From: Paradevosia shaoguanensis
GTDB lineage: Bacteria; Pseudomonadota; Alphaproteobacteria; Rhizobiales; Devosiaceae
Length of the DNA: 64,000 nucleotides
Direction of reading: 5' to 3'
Assembly (NCBI RefSeq): GCF_016801025.1
Contig: NZ_CP068983.1
Span: 682,001-746,000, forward strand
Shown here one piece after another: positions 8,801 through 16,475 of the stretch; within the stretch, counting starts at the first letter, position 1; each line of letters begins with the position of its first letter. The position numbers and the translations under genes were made by a program. The notes beneath the pieces were generated by a model. It was not told the DNA's origin, made no database searches, and worked only from the letters and a program-made list of their open reading frames with translations.

Positions 8801-9274
8801 GGGCTGACCGACAGCCAGTTCAACCTGGGCATGCTCTATGCGCGCGGCCTTGGCGTGCCGCAGAATCTCGAGACGTCGTACAAGTGGTTCTCGCTGGCGG
8901 CCGGCAATGGCGATGCGGATGCGGGCAAGGCGCGTGACGATATCGCCAAGTCGCTCGACGCCGCGACCGTAAGCCGGCTGGCGGCCGAGGTGGCCACCTG
9001 GAAGCCGCAGGCGATCGACCTGCCGGCCAACTTCGCGCCGATCGGCACGTGGACCGCCAAGTTCGATGCCGGGCAGACCATCACCGACCAGAAAATTGTC
9101 ATGAAGGTGCAAGCGGTGCTTGCCAAGTTGGGCTACGATGTCGGCACGCCCGACGGCAAGGCCGGACCCAAGACCGGCGACGCCATCAAGGCATTCGAAC
9201 TCGCCACCGGTATGAACGAGACGGGAGCGGTCAACCCCAGACTGCTCGCGGTGCTCGGCAGCCAGCCTGTGTAA
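5801..9274 (+). CDS. podJ: PodJ-like polar organiser with Sel1 repeats and peptidoglycan-binding domain
   Basis: 1157 aa. Residues ~1-490 are charged and heptad-rich, consistent with long coiled coils; ~490-690 are Pro/Ala-rich and probably disordered; ~692-730 is a Lys/Glu/Ala-rich block (KAEKAEKAAARKAKKAEAK). One transmembrane helix follows at ~746-768 (PLLLAAALVAVSALALNL). The periplasmic part has four Sel1-type repeats (from ~885; AAVWYERAAAQG, ARLWYQRAAEAG, ASEWFEQAAMRG, SYKWFSLAAGNG) and a C-terminal PG_binding_1 domain (AVLAKLGYDVGTPDGKAGPKTGDAIKAF). This is the architecture of PodJ, which marks a cell pole and recruits signalling and envelope proteins. The start has only a weak ribosome site. 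Other Sel1/PG-binding scaffold proteins cannot be excluded. Confidence 0.75.
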   Translation: MARALPASDLSDLRDTQPGEWQALRGELVALLDRVENQYARVRTPEPGYDQLAERVRDLRYRVGDPDDRRHREALRSVQRAVDRFSIEREESDAFDIRDQRRNPQHVLQSAINEIRVRHGSPAVAAPRNAGEIESLAHSVTGLSSRLERLEGELRTQRDNAGDVKEIGEQVAQLTHVVELLAGAVGETGQVKRLEAQIADLATTMSQPQAPDLSAMTKRIDDLAKTVERLADIQIQHFGHEAKDGTARAAAFQNGMQAIEESVRSVYDRIDAIEKTLAMPNADVERLTGEMASFTEVLRTSGAGNPDAMLPIIQAIEDRIAGLEGKDGVLGGLKADISAVRHKVLEAMEPRFAAIEMQIEALSGRVEDSRSEGIGHIEAQIRQLVARMDQTGEQLSNLAKLYSQQEERSAPDIEAMAGIVARKTAEAMAGNTDAGGLDEIEKRMSRLFKSSTGTDLSGMEDGIKRVDERLDRLEAALTALGKPEAQPAKAESKATPPAPPPTPAATSPESELIVPAMARKPSVRIPGPPERDDMPSNPSEDRPLTDPGFGDANPVRAALEEKRSPSDNILARLGAGKPRIDATPAFVDAASIERPPKPASSFDEQREAFVEQAAPVAEPVVAPEVPVQPEPVMASSRSTFIEAARRAQRQNAAKVEPDNNSVIARAFARFQNNGAAAATQPAAPVAAPEDDKPSKAELRKAEKAEKAAARKAKKAEAKAEREQEQERFSPEIEALQPQGNFLSRNRRPLLLAAALVAVSALALNLVAQRLAPQPGEQSSATATPEVKPTAETTGDVAPLVLPEADGKPMAVAKLPDNPAIVPTLDTTTVGSINPAAALNFTAPTQVAVIPAALKATTLTSEELAPEPLASPIKVELPPEGVGPLELRQAAADGDARSQFEVAAILTEGRAVTQDLTAAAVWYERAAAQGFVPAEYRLGSLYEGGKGVAKDLEQARLWYQRAAEAGNRMSMHNLAALYAGGQLGKQDFAAASEWFEQAAMRGLTDSQFNLGMLYARGLGVPQNLETSYKWFSLAAGNGDADAGKARDDIAKSLDAATVSRLAAEVATWKPQAIDLPANFAPIGTWTAKFDAGQTITDQKIVMKVQAVLAKLGYDVGTPDGKAGPKTGDAIKAFELATGMNETGAVNPRLLAVLGSQPV

Positions 9275-9312
9275 TTCGCAAGAAAAGGCAGGTCGGCGTT
9301 GACAGTTTGGTG

Positions 9313-9345
9313 AGGGGGCGCGTAAGCGTCCCCTTGCTCCTTATT
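9313..9345 (+). terminator. Intrinsic terminator after the PodJ-like gene
   Basis: AGGGGGCGC-gtaa-GCGTCCCCT forms an uninterrupted stem with one G-U pair, followed by a T-rich tail (TTGCTCCTTATTTT). It lies ~40 bp after the stop. Confidence 0.85.
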
Positions 9346-9409
9346 TTGTCAAAAAGTGCGGCCCCGATAAGCACTTGTCACTTACGGGACCACAGAAGCG
9401 GATAGGGCC

Positions 9410-10342
9410 GTGCAGATCTACCTGCCCATCGCCGAACTCTCGATGAACGTCTTCTTCCTGGTAGGGATAGGCGGGGCAGTCGGGTTCTTGTCTGGCTTGT
9501 TCGGGGTGGGTGGCGGTTTCCTGCTCACACCCCTGCTCATCTTCACCGGCGTCCCCTCGCCCGTGGCCGTCGCATCGGTCACCGGGCAGGTCGTGGCGGC
9601 CTCGACTTCCGGGGCGCTGAGCTATTACCGACGAGGCGGCATCGACCTGCACCTCGCCATGTATCTCATCCTCTCGAGTACGCTCGGGGCGTTTATCGGG
9701 GTGATGATCTTCGCGTTCCTGCGCACGTTCGGACAGCTCGATCTCTTCATCTCGGTGAGCTACCTGGTGTTGCTCGGTTCGGTCGGCTCGATCATGCTGG
9801 CGGAAGCGGCGCGCGAGATCCTCAAGACGCGATCGGGCGTGGTGGTACGCGGGCGCATGCCACACCAGCATACCTGGATGCACGGCCTGCCCATGCGGGT
9901 GCGATTCAAGAAGTCGCGGCTCTACATCTCCGTGCTGCCGGTGCTGGTCATCGGCTTTTTCATCGGCATCATCGGTTCGCTCCTCGGTATCGGCGGCGGG
10001 TTCATCCTCGTGCCGGCACTGGTCTACCTGCTGCGGGTTCCCGGCAACGTCGTCGTCGGCACTTCGCTGCTGCAGGTGGTGGCGATGATGGCTGTGACGA
10101 CGGTGCTCCATGCCGTGCAGAGCCAGAGCGTCGATATCCTCCTTGCCTTCTGCCTGATGGTGGGCGGCACGGTGGGGGCGCAGTTCGGGGCGTCGGCGGG
10201 GCAGTATCTGCGCGGCGAGCAATTGCGGGCGCTGCTGGCGCTGCTGGTGCTGGCGGTGGCCATCCGCTTCGGGCTGACGCTGGTGCTGCCGCCCAACGAC
10301 ATCTTCAGCACGGCGCTACTCGGGCCGGGAGGCGCGCTGTGA
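9410..10342 (+). CDS. TSUP family (TauE/SafE) anion exporter
   Basis: 310 aa, polytopic inner-membrane protein of the TauE/SafE family, which moves sulfite, sulfonates or related organic anions. Two halves each open with the diagnostic glycine motif: GFLSGLFGVGGGFLLTPLL near residue 25 and GIIGSLLGIGGGFILVPAL near residue 187. A cytosolic basic loop (TRSGVVVRGRMPHQHTW...RFKKSR) separates them. The start is a GTG at 9410 behind GGATAGG; an in-frame ATG at 9443 is possible. The stop overlaps the next gene's start by four bases (GTGA), so the two are translationally coupled. Confidence 0.9.
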   Translation: MQIYLPIAELSMNVFFLVGIGGAVGFLSGLFGVGGGFLLTPLLIFTGVPSPVAVASVTGQVVAASTSGALSYYRRGGIDLHLAMYLILSSTLGAFIGVMIFAFLRTFGQLDLFISVSYLVLLGSVGSIMLAEAAREILKTRSGVVVRGRMPHQHTWMHGLPMRVRFKKSRLYISVLPVLVIGFFIGIIGSLLGIGGGFILVPALVYLLRVPGNVVVGTSLLQVVAMMAVTTVLHAVQSQSVDILLAFCLMVGGTVGAQFGASAGQYLRGEQLRALLALLVLAVAIRFGLTLVLPPNDIFSTALLGPGGAL

Positions 10343-11097
10343 TCCGGCTGCTGCTCCTCGCCCTGGCCTTCTTCCTGGCGGCGTTGCCGGCGCAGGCCGA
10401 GCGGGTAGTGTCGAGCGTTTCCAACACGGCGATCTCGATCAGCTCGTCCTTCGACGGCGAGACGCTGACGATGTTCGGCAACATCGAGCCGGAACTCGGG
10501 ACCGGGTTGCCGATACGCGGACCCTACCACGTGGTGATCGTGGTGGAGGGGCCGCTGTCGGATCGGGTGACGCGGCTCAAGACCAATAATTTCGGCATCT
10601 GGATGAACACCGTGCAGGTGGACTTCAATGCCATGCCCACCTACTTCCAGGTGCTCTCGGACGCCAAGCTCAGGGAGATCACGAGCCCGGTGGTGATCTC
10701 GGAAGAGAAGCTGCTGCCCGAATACCAGGCGAAGGCGGCGATCGAGACGGGCTGGTGGGACTCGGTGGTCTTTGCCAACCAGACGGTGCGGCTGCTGACC
10801 GAACAGGGCTCGTTCGGAGTGCGCGAGGACGGAGTGCAGTTCCTCTCCAACACGTTCTACTCGGCCCAGCTCTCGCTGCCGGCCAATATTCCCAACGGGG
10901 CGTTCATCGCGCGGACCTATGTGTTCAAGGACGGCGAGATCATCGCGCGCAAGTCCGATGGCTTCACGGTGCGCAAGAGCGGGTTCGAGCGCTTCGTGGG
11001 CCAGTCGGCGACCCAGTACCCGCTGCTCTACGGCCTCGTCTGCGTGGTGCTGGCGCTGTTCACCGGCTGGCTCGGTGGCGTGGTGTTCAAGCGCTGA
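10339..11097 (+). CDS. TIGR02186 family membrane-anchored protein
   Basis: 252 aa. It has a signal peptide (MIRLLLLALAFFLAALPAQA), a beta-rich periplasmic body (VSSVSNTAISISSSFDGETLTMFG, GPYHVVIVVEGP, KTNNFGIWMN) and a C-terminal membrane helix (LLYGLVCVVLALFTGWLGGVVF) ending in KR. That layout and sequence match the TIGR02186 family of unknown function, commonly found beside TSUP exporters. The GTG start overlaps the exporter stop as GTGA, so it is probably a partner subunit or periplasmic accessory of that exporter. It abuts the convergent FMN reductase gene with no intergenic base. Confidence 0.85.
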   Translation: MIRLLLLALAFFLAALPAQAERVVSSVSNTAISISSSFDGETLTMFGNIEPELGTGLPIRGPYHVVIVVEGPLSDRVTRLKTNNFGIWMNTVQVDFNAMPTYFQVLSDAKLREITSPVVISEEKLLPEYQAKAAIETGWWDSVVFANQTVRLLTEQGSFGVREDGVQFLSNTFYSAQLSLPANIPNGAFIARTYVFKDGEIIARKSDGFTVRKSGFERFVGQSATQYPLLYGLVCVVLALFTGWLGGVVFKR

Positions 11098-11670
11098 TCA
11101 ATGCAGCGGCGGCACGACGCTGTGCACGCGCTCTATGAAGACGCCGAAATCGGCCATGTATTGCCGCAGGAAATCGCGGGTGCTGTCGACCGTGACCTCA
11201 CCGTCATCGGTGATGAGGTCGGGCTTGAACTGGATGTAGGCCTCAGGGGCGTTCATCTGGGGCGAGTTGCAGAAGGAGAGCACGCTGCGCAGGCTCTGCT
11301 GGGCGACGGCGGTGCCGATGGCGCCGGTGGAGGCGCCGATGACGGCCGAGGGCTTGCGGGTGAAGGAATTCTGGCCCCATGGGCGGCTGGCCCAATCGAT
11401 GGCGTTCTTGAGGCCGCCGGGAATGGAGCGGTTGTATTCCGGGGTGACGAAGAGGATGGCCTGGACGTTGGCGATGGACTGCTTGAAGTCGCGGGCGACC
11501 TGCGGGTAATCGGCGTCGAAGTCCCGGTTGTAGATCGGCAGGTCCTTAAAGCTGATCTCGGTCATGGTGAGTTCGCTGGGCGCGAGCTTGACCAGTGCGT
11601 TGGCCAGCTTGCGGTTGATCGATTGGCTCGACAGGCTGCCGATAAGATAGCCGACCTTGAATTGCGGCAT
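11098..11670 (-). CDS. NADPH-dependent FMN reductase family protein
   Basis: 190 aa flavodoxin-like protein. The FMN phosphate loop is seen in GSLSSQSINRKLANAL near the N-terminus, and the family signature in FVTPEYNRSIPGGLKNAIDWASRP in the middle. Members reduce FMN, quinones, chromate or azo compounds with NAD(P)H. I choose ATG 11670 because GGAG precedes it by 7 nt; the ATG at 11682 is less well placed, and the longer upstream reading frame is Pro/Arg-rich and unlike the family. Physiological substrate not deducible. The upstream region is AT-rich. Confidence 0.9.
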   Translation of the reverse strand: MPQFKVGYLIGSLSSQSINRKLANALVKLAPSELTMTEISFKDLPIYNRDFDADYPQVARDFKQSIANVQAILFVTPEYNRSIPGGLKNAIDWASRPWGQNSFTRKPSAVIGASTGAIGTAVAQQSLRSVLSFCNSPQMNAPEAYIQFKPDLITDDGEVTVDSTRDFLRQYMADFGVFIERVHSVVPPLH

Positions 11671-12094
11671 GGACGTCTCCATTGCTGAGACGGCGGCCTC
11701 GGGCCGCCGGGCGTGCCCCCGGCGGGGATTATGCTCGCAGATCGGTGGGATTGGGAAGCGGCAGAGAGCGGGATCGGGACGTGCGATTGCGCCTGGAGCG
11801 CGAAACAAAAATGTTTCACGGAGAAATGCGCGGTTTTTGCAGGTTTTTGGGCGGCTGTTTTAGAGTTAAACCATTGGAATTAAATGCACTTACGACTGTC
11901 GACCGTCGGCAAATCGTTAAATTTTGACTCAATTTCGGGCAATGTTTTCCGATATTTCGCGGGTTTTGCGACGAAATACGGTGATTTTGGCGAATTTGCT
12001 TTTTGTGTTGTTCCTCAGCGGTTTAGGCGTGCCCGGTAGCGGGCATCGGCTATTTTAGGCCGGACGGCGGAAGGGAGGATATCTCCGCCGGCCG
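11671..12094. other. Gene-free AT-rich intergenic stretch
   Basis: No convincing gene. The part from ~11810 to 12020 is much richer in A/T than its surroundings (runs such as GCGGTTTTTGCAGGTTTTTGG, GTTAAATTTTGACTC, GAATTTGCTTTTTG). A 38-codon plus-strand frame, ATG 11811 to TGA 11927, has no ribosome site and no recognisable product. The segment nearest 11670 must hold the FMN reductase promoter. Confidence 0.4.
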
Positions 12095-12445
12095 TCAGCG
12101 ATGGGAGAGGATGTTGATGGCGTTGCCGAAGGGATCGCGGACGTAGAAGCGGCGGACGCCCCAGGGCTCGTCGGTGAGCTCGTAGACGATGTCGAGGCCG
12201 AGTTCGCCGGCGCGGCGGCGATAGGCGTCGACGTCATCGACTTCGACGGAGAGCGTGGGCACGGGCGTGCCGGAGCCGCCCTCGGTGGCGATGCTGACTT
12301 GCGGGGCCATGCGGGCATCGGAGGCGAAGGTCTGGATCCAGCCGTGATCCATGACGAGGTGGAGGCTAAGGAAATCGCCATAGAAGGCCCGGGCAGCGGC
12401 GATGTCGCCGGTGGGAAGGTTGGAGATGACGCGCAGGACGGCCAT
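12095..12445 (-). CDS. VOC family (glyoxalase/bleomycin resistance-like) protein
   Basis: 116 aa, one vicinal-oxygen-chelate unit of two beta-alpha-beta-beta-beta modules. The start LRVISNLPTGDIAAARAFYGDFL and end VRRFYVRDPFGNAINILSH are typical. Members include dioxygenases, glyoxalases and resistance proteins; substrate cannot be told. I choose ATG 12445, since the residues encoded further upstream do not fit the family. The next gene on the same strand ends 4 bp upstream of this start, so it may be the last gene of the Lhr-PdeM transcript. Confidence 0.85.
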   Translation of the reverse strand: MAVLRVISNLPTGDIAAARAFYGDFLSLHLVMDHGWIQTFASDARMAPQVSIATEGGSGTPVPTLSVEVDDVDAYRRRAGELGLDIVYELTDEPWGVRRFYVRDPFGNAINILSHR

Positions 12446-12449
12446 GGGT

Positions 12450-13169
12450 CTACCCGTTGATGAGACGGCGCGGGCTGACCGGATAAAGGCGATCACGCCC
12501 GAGCATGGTTACCTGGAGAGCCTCCCAGTGGAAGAGGCCGGTGAAGGCAGGGCCGAGGATGTTGATGCTGCCCGTGGCGGCCCCATAGGCCGGCAGGAGC
12601 AGAATGCGCCCATCATGCACGAAGCAGGGCCGGCGCACGGAGCGGCCGTTGATCATGACGCGGGCGGCGGGATGGAGATGGCCGGCGATGAGGCCGTTGC
12701 CGCCGTGGCTCGGCTCGTGGGTGAGGACGAGACCCTGCCGTTCGAGATGAGGCAGGCAGAGGCCGCCGAGGCCGTGCGGTGCAGGATCGTGGTTGCCCGA
12801 GAGCCAGAGCCAGGACGCGCGCTGCGTCAGCTCGCGCAGGCGGGCACGATCGCCTTCGAGCAGGGAGCGCGTACCCTCGTCGCGGTGGAAGCTGTCGCCG
12901 AGCGCGATGACGGTCTGCGCGCCGGTGCGGCCGAGATCGGCTTCGAGCCGGGCAAGGGTGACGCGCGTGTCGTAGGGCGGCAGCAACTGGCCGGAGCGGG
13001 CGAAGGACGACATCTTTTCGAGATGAAGATCGGCGACCAGCAGCGCGCGCTCGGCGCGCCAATAGGCGGCGCCCGAGGGCAGCAGTTCGAAGATGTGGCC
13101 ACCAAAGCGCAAAAAGGCCGTTTCCGCCTCCTCGCGATCGTCGGAGCGCAAGGCTCCCAAGCTCGTCAC
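12450..13169 (-). CDS. pdeM: Ligase-associated DNA damage response endonuclease PdeM
   Basis: 239 aa calcineurin-like metallophosphoesterase. The metal motifs occur in order: VADLHLEK, ALGDSFHRD, LSGNHDP, THEP and GHLHP. The start is a GTG at 13169 that overlaps the stop of the helicase gene (GTGA), so translation is coupled. In bacteria this nuclease family travels with an Lhr-type helicase and usually also an ATP-dependent DNA ligase and an exonuclease; only the helicase is adjacent here. Role: processing of damaged DNA in the cytosol, inferred from family. Confidence 0.9.
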   Translation of the reverse strand: MTSLGALRSDDREEAETAFLRFGGHIFELLPSGAAYWRAERALLVADLHLEKMSSFARSGQLLPPYDTRVTLARLEADLGRTGAQTVIALGDSFHRDEGTRSLLEGDRARLRELTQRASWLWLSGNHDPAPHGLGGLCLPHLERQGLVLTHEPSHGGNGLIAGHLHPAARVMINGRSVRRPCFVHDGRILLLPAYGAATGSINILGPAFTGLFHWEALQVTMLGRDRLYPVSPRRLING

Positions 13170-15703
13170 CTGCCCAATGCCTCGTTCATCAACTCGTCGG
13201 CGGCTTCGGCCATGGCGCTTTCGCGGCCTTCGCCGAAGATCGGCTCCTTGCCGATATCGAGCATCACCGGTACCGCGAGCGGCGAGATTCGGTCGAGGGG
13301 TTTGTGCACGATATGTTTCCTTATGCGCCTGAGGAAATGGCCCAGGCGCTCGATGTCGAGCAGGCCCCGCGCCGCATCGTGCCGCGTGGCCTGGATGAGG
13401 ATGTGATCGGGCTCGTGCTGGTAAAGCACGTCGTAGATGAGATCGGCCGACATGGTGATCTGCCGGCCCGTCTTTTCCTTGCCCGGGTGTCGACGCTCGA
13501 TGAGCCCGGAGATGATGGCGCAATTGCGGAACGTGCGCTTCATCAAGGCGGATTCGGCCAGCCAATCCTCGAGATCCTCACCCAGCATATCCTCGGAGAA
13601 GAGGTCATCGAGCGAGAGGCGGTTGGTGCGGACCAGCGCCGAGATATCGCCGAGGCCCCAGATGGCGAGGGCGTATTCGGAGGCGACGAAGCCCAGGGGG
13701 CGCGCCCGCGCCCGTTCGAGGCGGCGGGTGAGCAGCATGCCTAGCGTCTGGTGCGCCAGGCGCCCCTCGAAGGGGTAGCAGACCATGTAGTTCTGCGCGC
13801 CGCGCGGGAAGGTTTCGACGAGCAGGCTTTCGCGGCCGGGCAGGATGGAGAAATCGCGCTGGAGGCGGAGCCAGTCGGCGGTCTGGTTGGGGAGCCGGTG
13901 CCATTCGTCGGGGGTGGCGAGAATGCGGCGGACGCGCTCGGCGAGGTAGGTCGAGAGCGGGAACTTGCCGCCCATATAGGAGGGGATTTTAGGATCGCTC
14001 GAAAAGCTGCGCGACACATAGGCCTCGGTTTCGTGCATGCCCTCGAAGGCAACGACCTCGCCGCCGAACATGAAGGTATCGCCAATGGTGAGGGTATCGA
14101 AGAAATACTCCTCCATCTCGCCCAGTACGCGCCCCATGCGCCCGATGGGCCCGGTGGTGGCGCCCTTGCGCTGGCCCCTGCCCCGCACCAGCCGCACCTT
14201 GACCATCGGCTCCTCGATGATGGTGCCGACATTGAGCCGGTATTGCTGGACCACATTGGGATTGGCCACGCGCCAGCGGCCATCGGGCATGCGGCGCAGA
14301 CGCGCGAAACGCTCATAGGCGCGCAGGGCGTAGCCGCCGGTGGCCACGAAATCGAGGATGCGGTCGAACTGTTCGCGCGGCAGGTTGCGGTAGGGCCAGG
14401 CGGTCCTGATCTCGGCGTAGAGTTCATCGTCGGTGAATGGCGCGGCGCAGGCCATGCCGAGGATGTGCTGGGCCAGCACATCGTAGCCGCCGACATGGGG
14501 CGGCTCGCTATCCTGGTGGTTTTCGTGCACCGCCTCGACGGCCGCCTCGCATTCGAGGACTTCGAAACGGTTGGAGGGGACCAGCAAGGCCTTGGAGGGC
14601 TCATCCATGCGGTGGTTGGCGCGGCCGATGCGCTGGAGCATGCGGGACGAGCCCTTGGGCGCGCCGACCTGGACGACGAGATCGACATCACCCCAATCGA
14701 TGCCGAGGTCGAGCGTGGAGGTGCAAACAACGGCGCGCAGATTGCCGGCGACCATGGCGCTTTCGACCTTGCGGCGCTGCTCGACCGAGAGCGAGCCATG
14801 GTGGAGGGCAATGGGCAGGCCCTCCTCGTTGATGGCCCAGAGCCACTGGAAGAGCATTTCGGCCTGGCTGCGGGTGTTGACGAAGAGCAGGGTCGTCTTG
14901 TGCCGCTTGATGGTCTGGTAGAGGTCGGGGACAGCATAGGCCGTGGAATGGCCGGCCCAGGGCACGTGCTCGTCGCTGCGCAGGATCGAGAGTTCGGGCT
15001 TGGCGCCGCCAGTAGCCAGCAGCAGCTTGGCGGGCGCCTGTGGCAAGGGCGTGCCGATCCAGTCGCGCAGCGCCTCGGGGTCCTTGACGGTGGCGCTGAG
15101 GGCGGTGATGCGCAATTGCGGGGCGAGGCGCGCGATGCGGGCGATGGCGAGCGACAGGAGCTCGCCGCGCTTGGAGGTGACGAGGGCATGCAGCTCATCG
15201 AGCACAATGCGCCTGAGGCTCCCGAAGAGGCGCGCGGCATCGTCGTGGCTGACGAGGAGCGCGAGCTGCTCGGGCGTGGTGAGGAGGATGTGGGGCGGGT
15301 CGTAACGCTGGCGCTGGCGGCGCGAGGCGGGCGTGTCGCCGGTGCGCGTCTCGACCTTGATCGGGAGGCCCATTTCCTCGATCGGATCGACGAGGTTGCG
15401 GTGGACGTCGACGGCAAGGGCCTTGAGGGGCGAGATATAGAGGGTGTGGAGCCCTTCCATCGGATGGGCGGTGAGATCTTCGAGGGTGGGCAGGAAACCG
15501 GCCAGGGTCTTGCCGGCGCCGGTGGGCGCGATGAGGAGCGCCGAGGCGCCTTCATGCCACGCCTCGAGCACATCGAGCTGGTGGCGGCGCGGCGCCCAGC
15601 CCTTGCTTTCGAACCAGTTGGCGATGGCGGGTTGCAGTTGCAAGGAGGCGGAATCCGATAAGCTGGGGACGCTATCTATCCCCTTCCAAACGCATGGCGG
15701 CAA
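13166..15703 (-). CDS. Ligase-associated DNA damage response DEXH-box helicase (Lhr-type)
   Basis: 845 aa from a TTG at 15703. Superfamily 2 helicase with Walker A APTGAGKT (59-66), DELH box (169-172), SAT motif ALSATVKD (~203), motif VVCTSTLDLGIDWGDVD and motif VI QRIGRANHR, followed by the long Lhr-specific C-terminal region (DEAD_assoc) that carries the winged-helix and beta-barrel parts. It unwinds DNA or DNA:RNA with 3'-5' polarity in relatives and works with PdeM, whose start overlaps its stop. The exact start is unclear: no ATG fits, the family-like sequence begins only around residue 24 (QPAIANWFESKGW), and no clear ribosome site is seen. Confidence 0.93.
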   Translation of the reverse strand: MPPCVWKGIDSVPSLSDSASLQLQPAIANWFESKGWAPRRHQLDVLEAWHEGASALLIAPTGAGKTLAGFLPTLEDLTAHPMEGLHTLYISPLKALAVDVHRNLVDPIEEMGLPIKVETRTGDTPASRRQRQRYDPPHILLTTPEQLALLVSHDDAARLFGSLRRIVLDELHALVTSKRGELLSLAIARIARLAPQLRITALSATVKDPEALRDWIGTPLPQAPAKLLLATGGAKPELSILRSDEHVPWAGHSTAYAVPDLYQTIKRHKTTLLFVNTRSQAEMLFQWLWAINEEGLPIALHHGSLSVEQRRKVESAMVAGNLRAVVCTSTLDLGIDWGDVDLVVQVGAPKGSSRMLQRIGRANHRMDEPSKALLVPSNRFEVLECEAAVEAVHENHQDSEPPHVGGYDVLAQHILGMACAAPFTDDELYAEIRTAWPYRNLPREQFDRILDFVATGGYALRAYERFARLRRMPDGRWRVANPNVVQQYRLNVGTIIEEPMVKVRLVRGRGQRKGATTGPIGRMGRVLGEMEEYFFDTLTIGDTFMFGGEVVAFEGMHETEAYVSRSFSSDPKIPSYMGGKFPLSTYLAERVRRILATPDEWHRLPNQTADWLRLQRDFSILPGRESLLVETFPRGAQNYMVCYPFEGRLAHQTLGMLLTRRLERARARPLGFVASEYALAIWGLGDISALVRTNRLSLDDLFSEDMLGEDLEDWLAESALMKRTFRNCAIISGLIERRHPGKEKTGRQITMSADLIYDVLYQHEPDHILIQATRHDAARGLLDIERLGHFLRRIRKHIVHKPLDRISPLAVPVMLDIGKEPIFGEGRESAMAEAADELMNEALGR

Positions 15704-15800
15704 GGGTGGATGCCAAAGGCGGGCCGGTTGGGAAATTCTGCACTGGCGAGCAGCCGATGGCGTCTTTTATGGTAGCGGGAGGAAACGTTCGAGGCTTTCC

Positions 15801-16472
15801 ATGTCCGCTCCCGCTGCCGAAACCCTGACGCCAGACGCCGCCCGCATGCAGATTGCGCAACGGACGGAATTGCTGCGCGGAGCGGGCCGGCGCATCGCCA
15901 TTGGGCTGGCCGGCGGGCCGGGCGTGGGCAAATCGACCCTGGCGGCGGAGCTGGTGGCGACGCTCAACGAGGACGAGCCGGGCGTGGCCGCCCTGGTGCC
16001 GATGGACGGGTTCCATATGCGGCAGGCCAAGCTCGAATCGCTGGGCACGGCCAAGGACAAGGGTGCGCCGCATACCTTCGAGGGAGCGGCGTTCGTGGCG
16101 TTCCTGGCGCGGCTCAAGGCGGCGCAGGAGGCGGTCAGCGGGCCGGGCTATTCGCGCAAGATCGAGGACGTGGTGGAGGACGCCTTCACGGTACTGCCGC
16201 AGACGCAGGTGCTGGTGGTGGAGGGCAATTACCTGCTGCTGCCCGAAGCGCCCTGGGACGGGGTGCGGCCGCTGCTGGACCTGGCGGTCTTCATCGACGT
16301 GCCGCGCGAGAGGGTGCGGGCGCGGCTGCTCAAGCGTCATGCGGCCGAAGGACTTTTCACCGAGGAACGCAACCGCGAGCATGTCGAGCGGGTGGACCTT
16401 GCCAACTACGATCTGGTATCGACGTCGCGGTCGCGTGCCGACCTCATCATCACTCTCGATACCGATACCTGA
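15801..16472 (+). CDS. P-loop nucleoside/nucleotide (sugar or pantothenate-like) kinase family protein
   Basis: 223 aa, cytosolic P-loop kinase of the uridine-kinase/PRK-like group. Walker A is GGPGVGKST (38-46); VPMDGFHM supplies the Walker B-type Asp and His; VLVVEGNYLLL and FIDVPRERVRARLLKRH form the lid region. Family members include uridine kinase, pantothenate kinase type I and rhizobial fructose kinase-like proteins, so the substrate is open. GAGG stands 6 nt before the ATG. It is followed 3 bp later by the MATE pump gene, probably in one transcript. Confidence 0.8.
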   Translation: MSAPAAETLTPDAARMQIAQRTELLRGAGRRIAIGLAGGPGVGKSTLAAELVATLNEDEPGVAALVPMDGFHMRQAKLESLGTAKDKGAPHTFEGAAFVAFLARLKAAQEAVSGPGYSRKIEDVVEDAFTVLPQTQVLVVEGNYLLLPEAPWDGVRPLLDLAVFIDVPRERVRARLLKRHAAEGLFTEERNREHVERVDLANYDLVSTSRSRADLIITLDTDT

Positions 16473-16475
16473 CCC

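Noticed and set aside
5891-9112. A 1073-codon open frame on the minus strand opposite the PodJ-like gene
   Set aside because: Its product is a His/Arg/Leu-rich mirror of the GC-rich coding strand with no domain; the plus-strand protein has clear Sel1, membrane and peptidoglycan-binding parts.
11811-11927. 38-codon plus-strand ORF in the AT-rich gap
   Set aside because: No ribosome-binding site, no recognisable product and no downstream partner gene.
13751-15661. A 636-codon plus-strand open frame opposite the Lhr-type helicase
   Set aside because: Composition is that of an antisense shadow, and the helicase motifs on the minus strand are complete.
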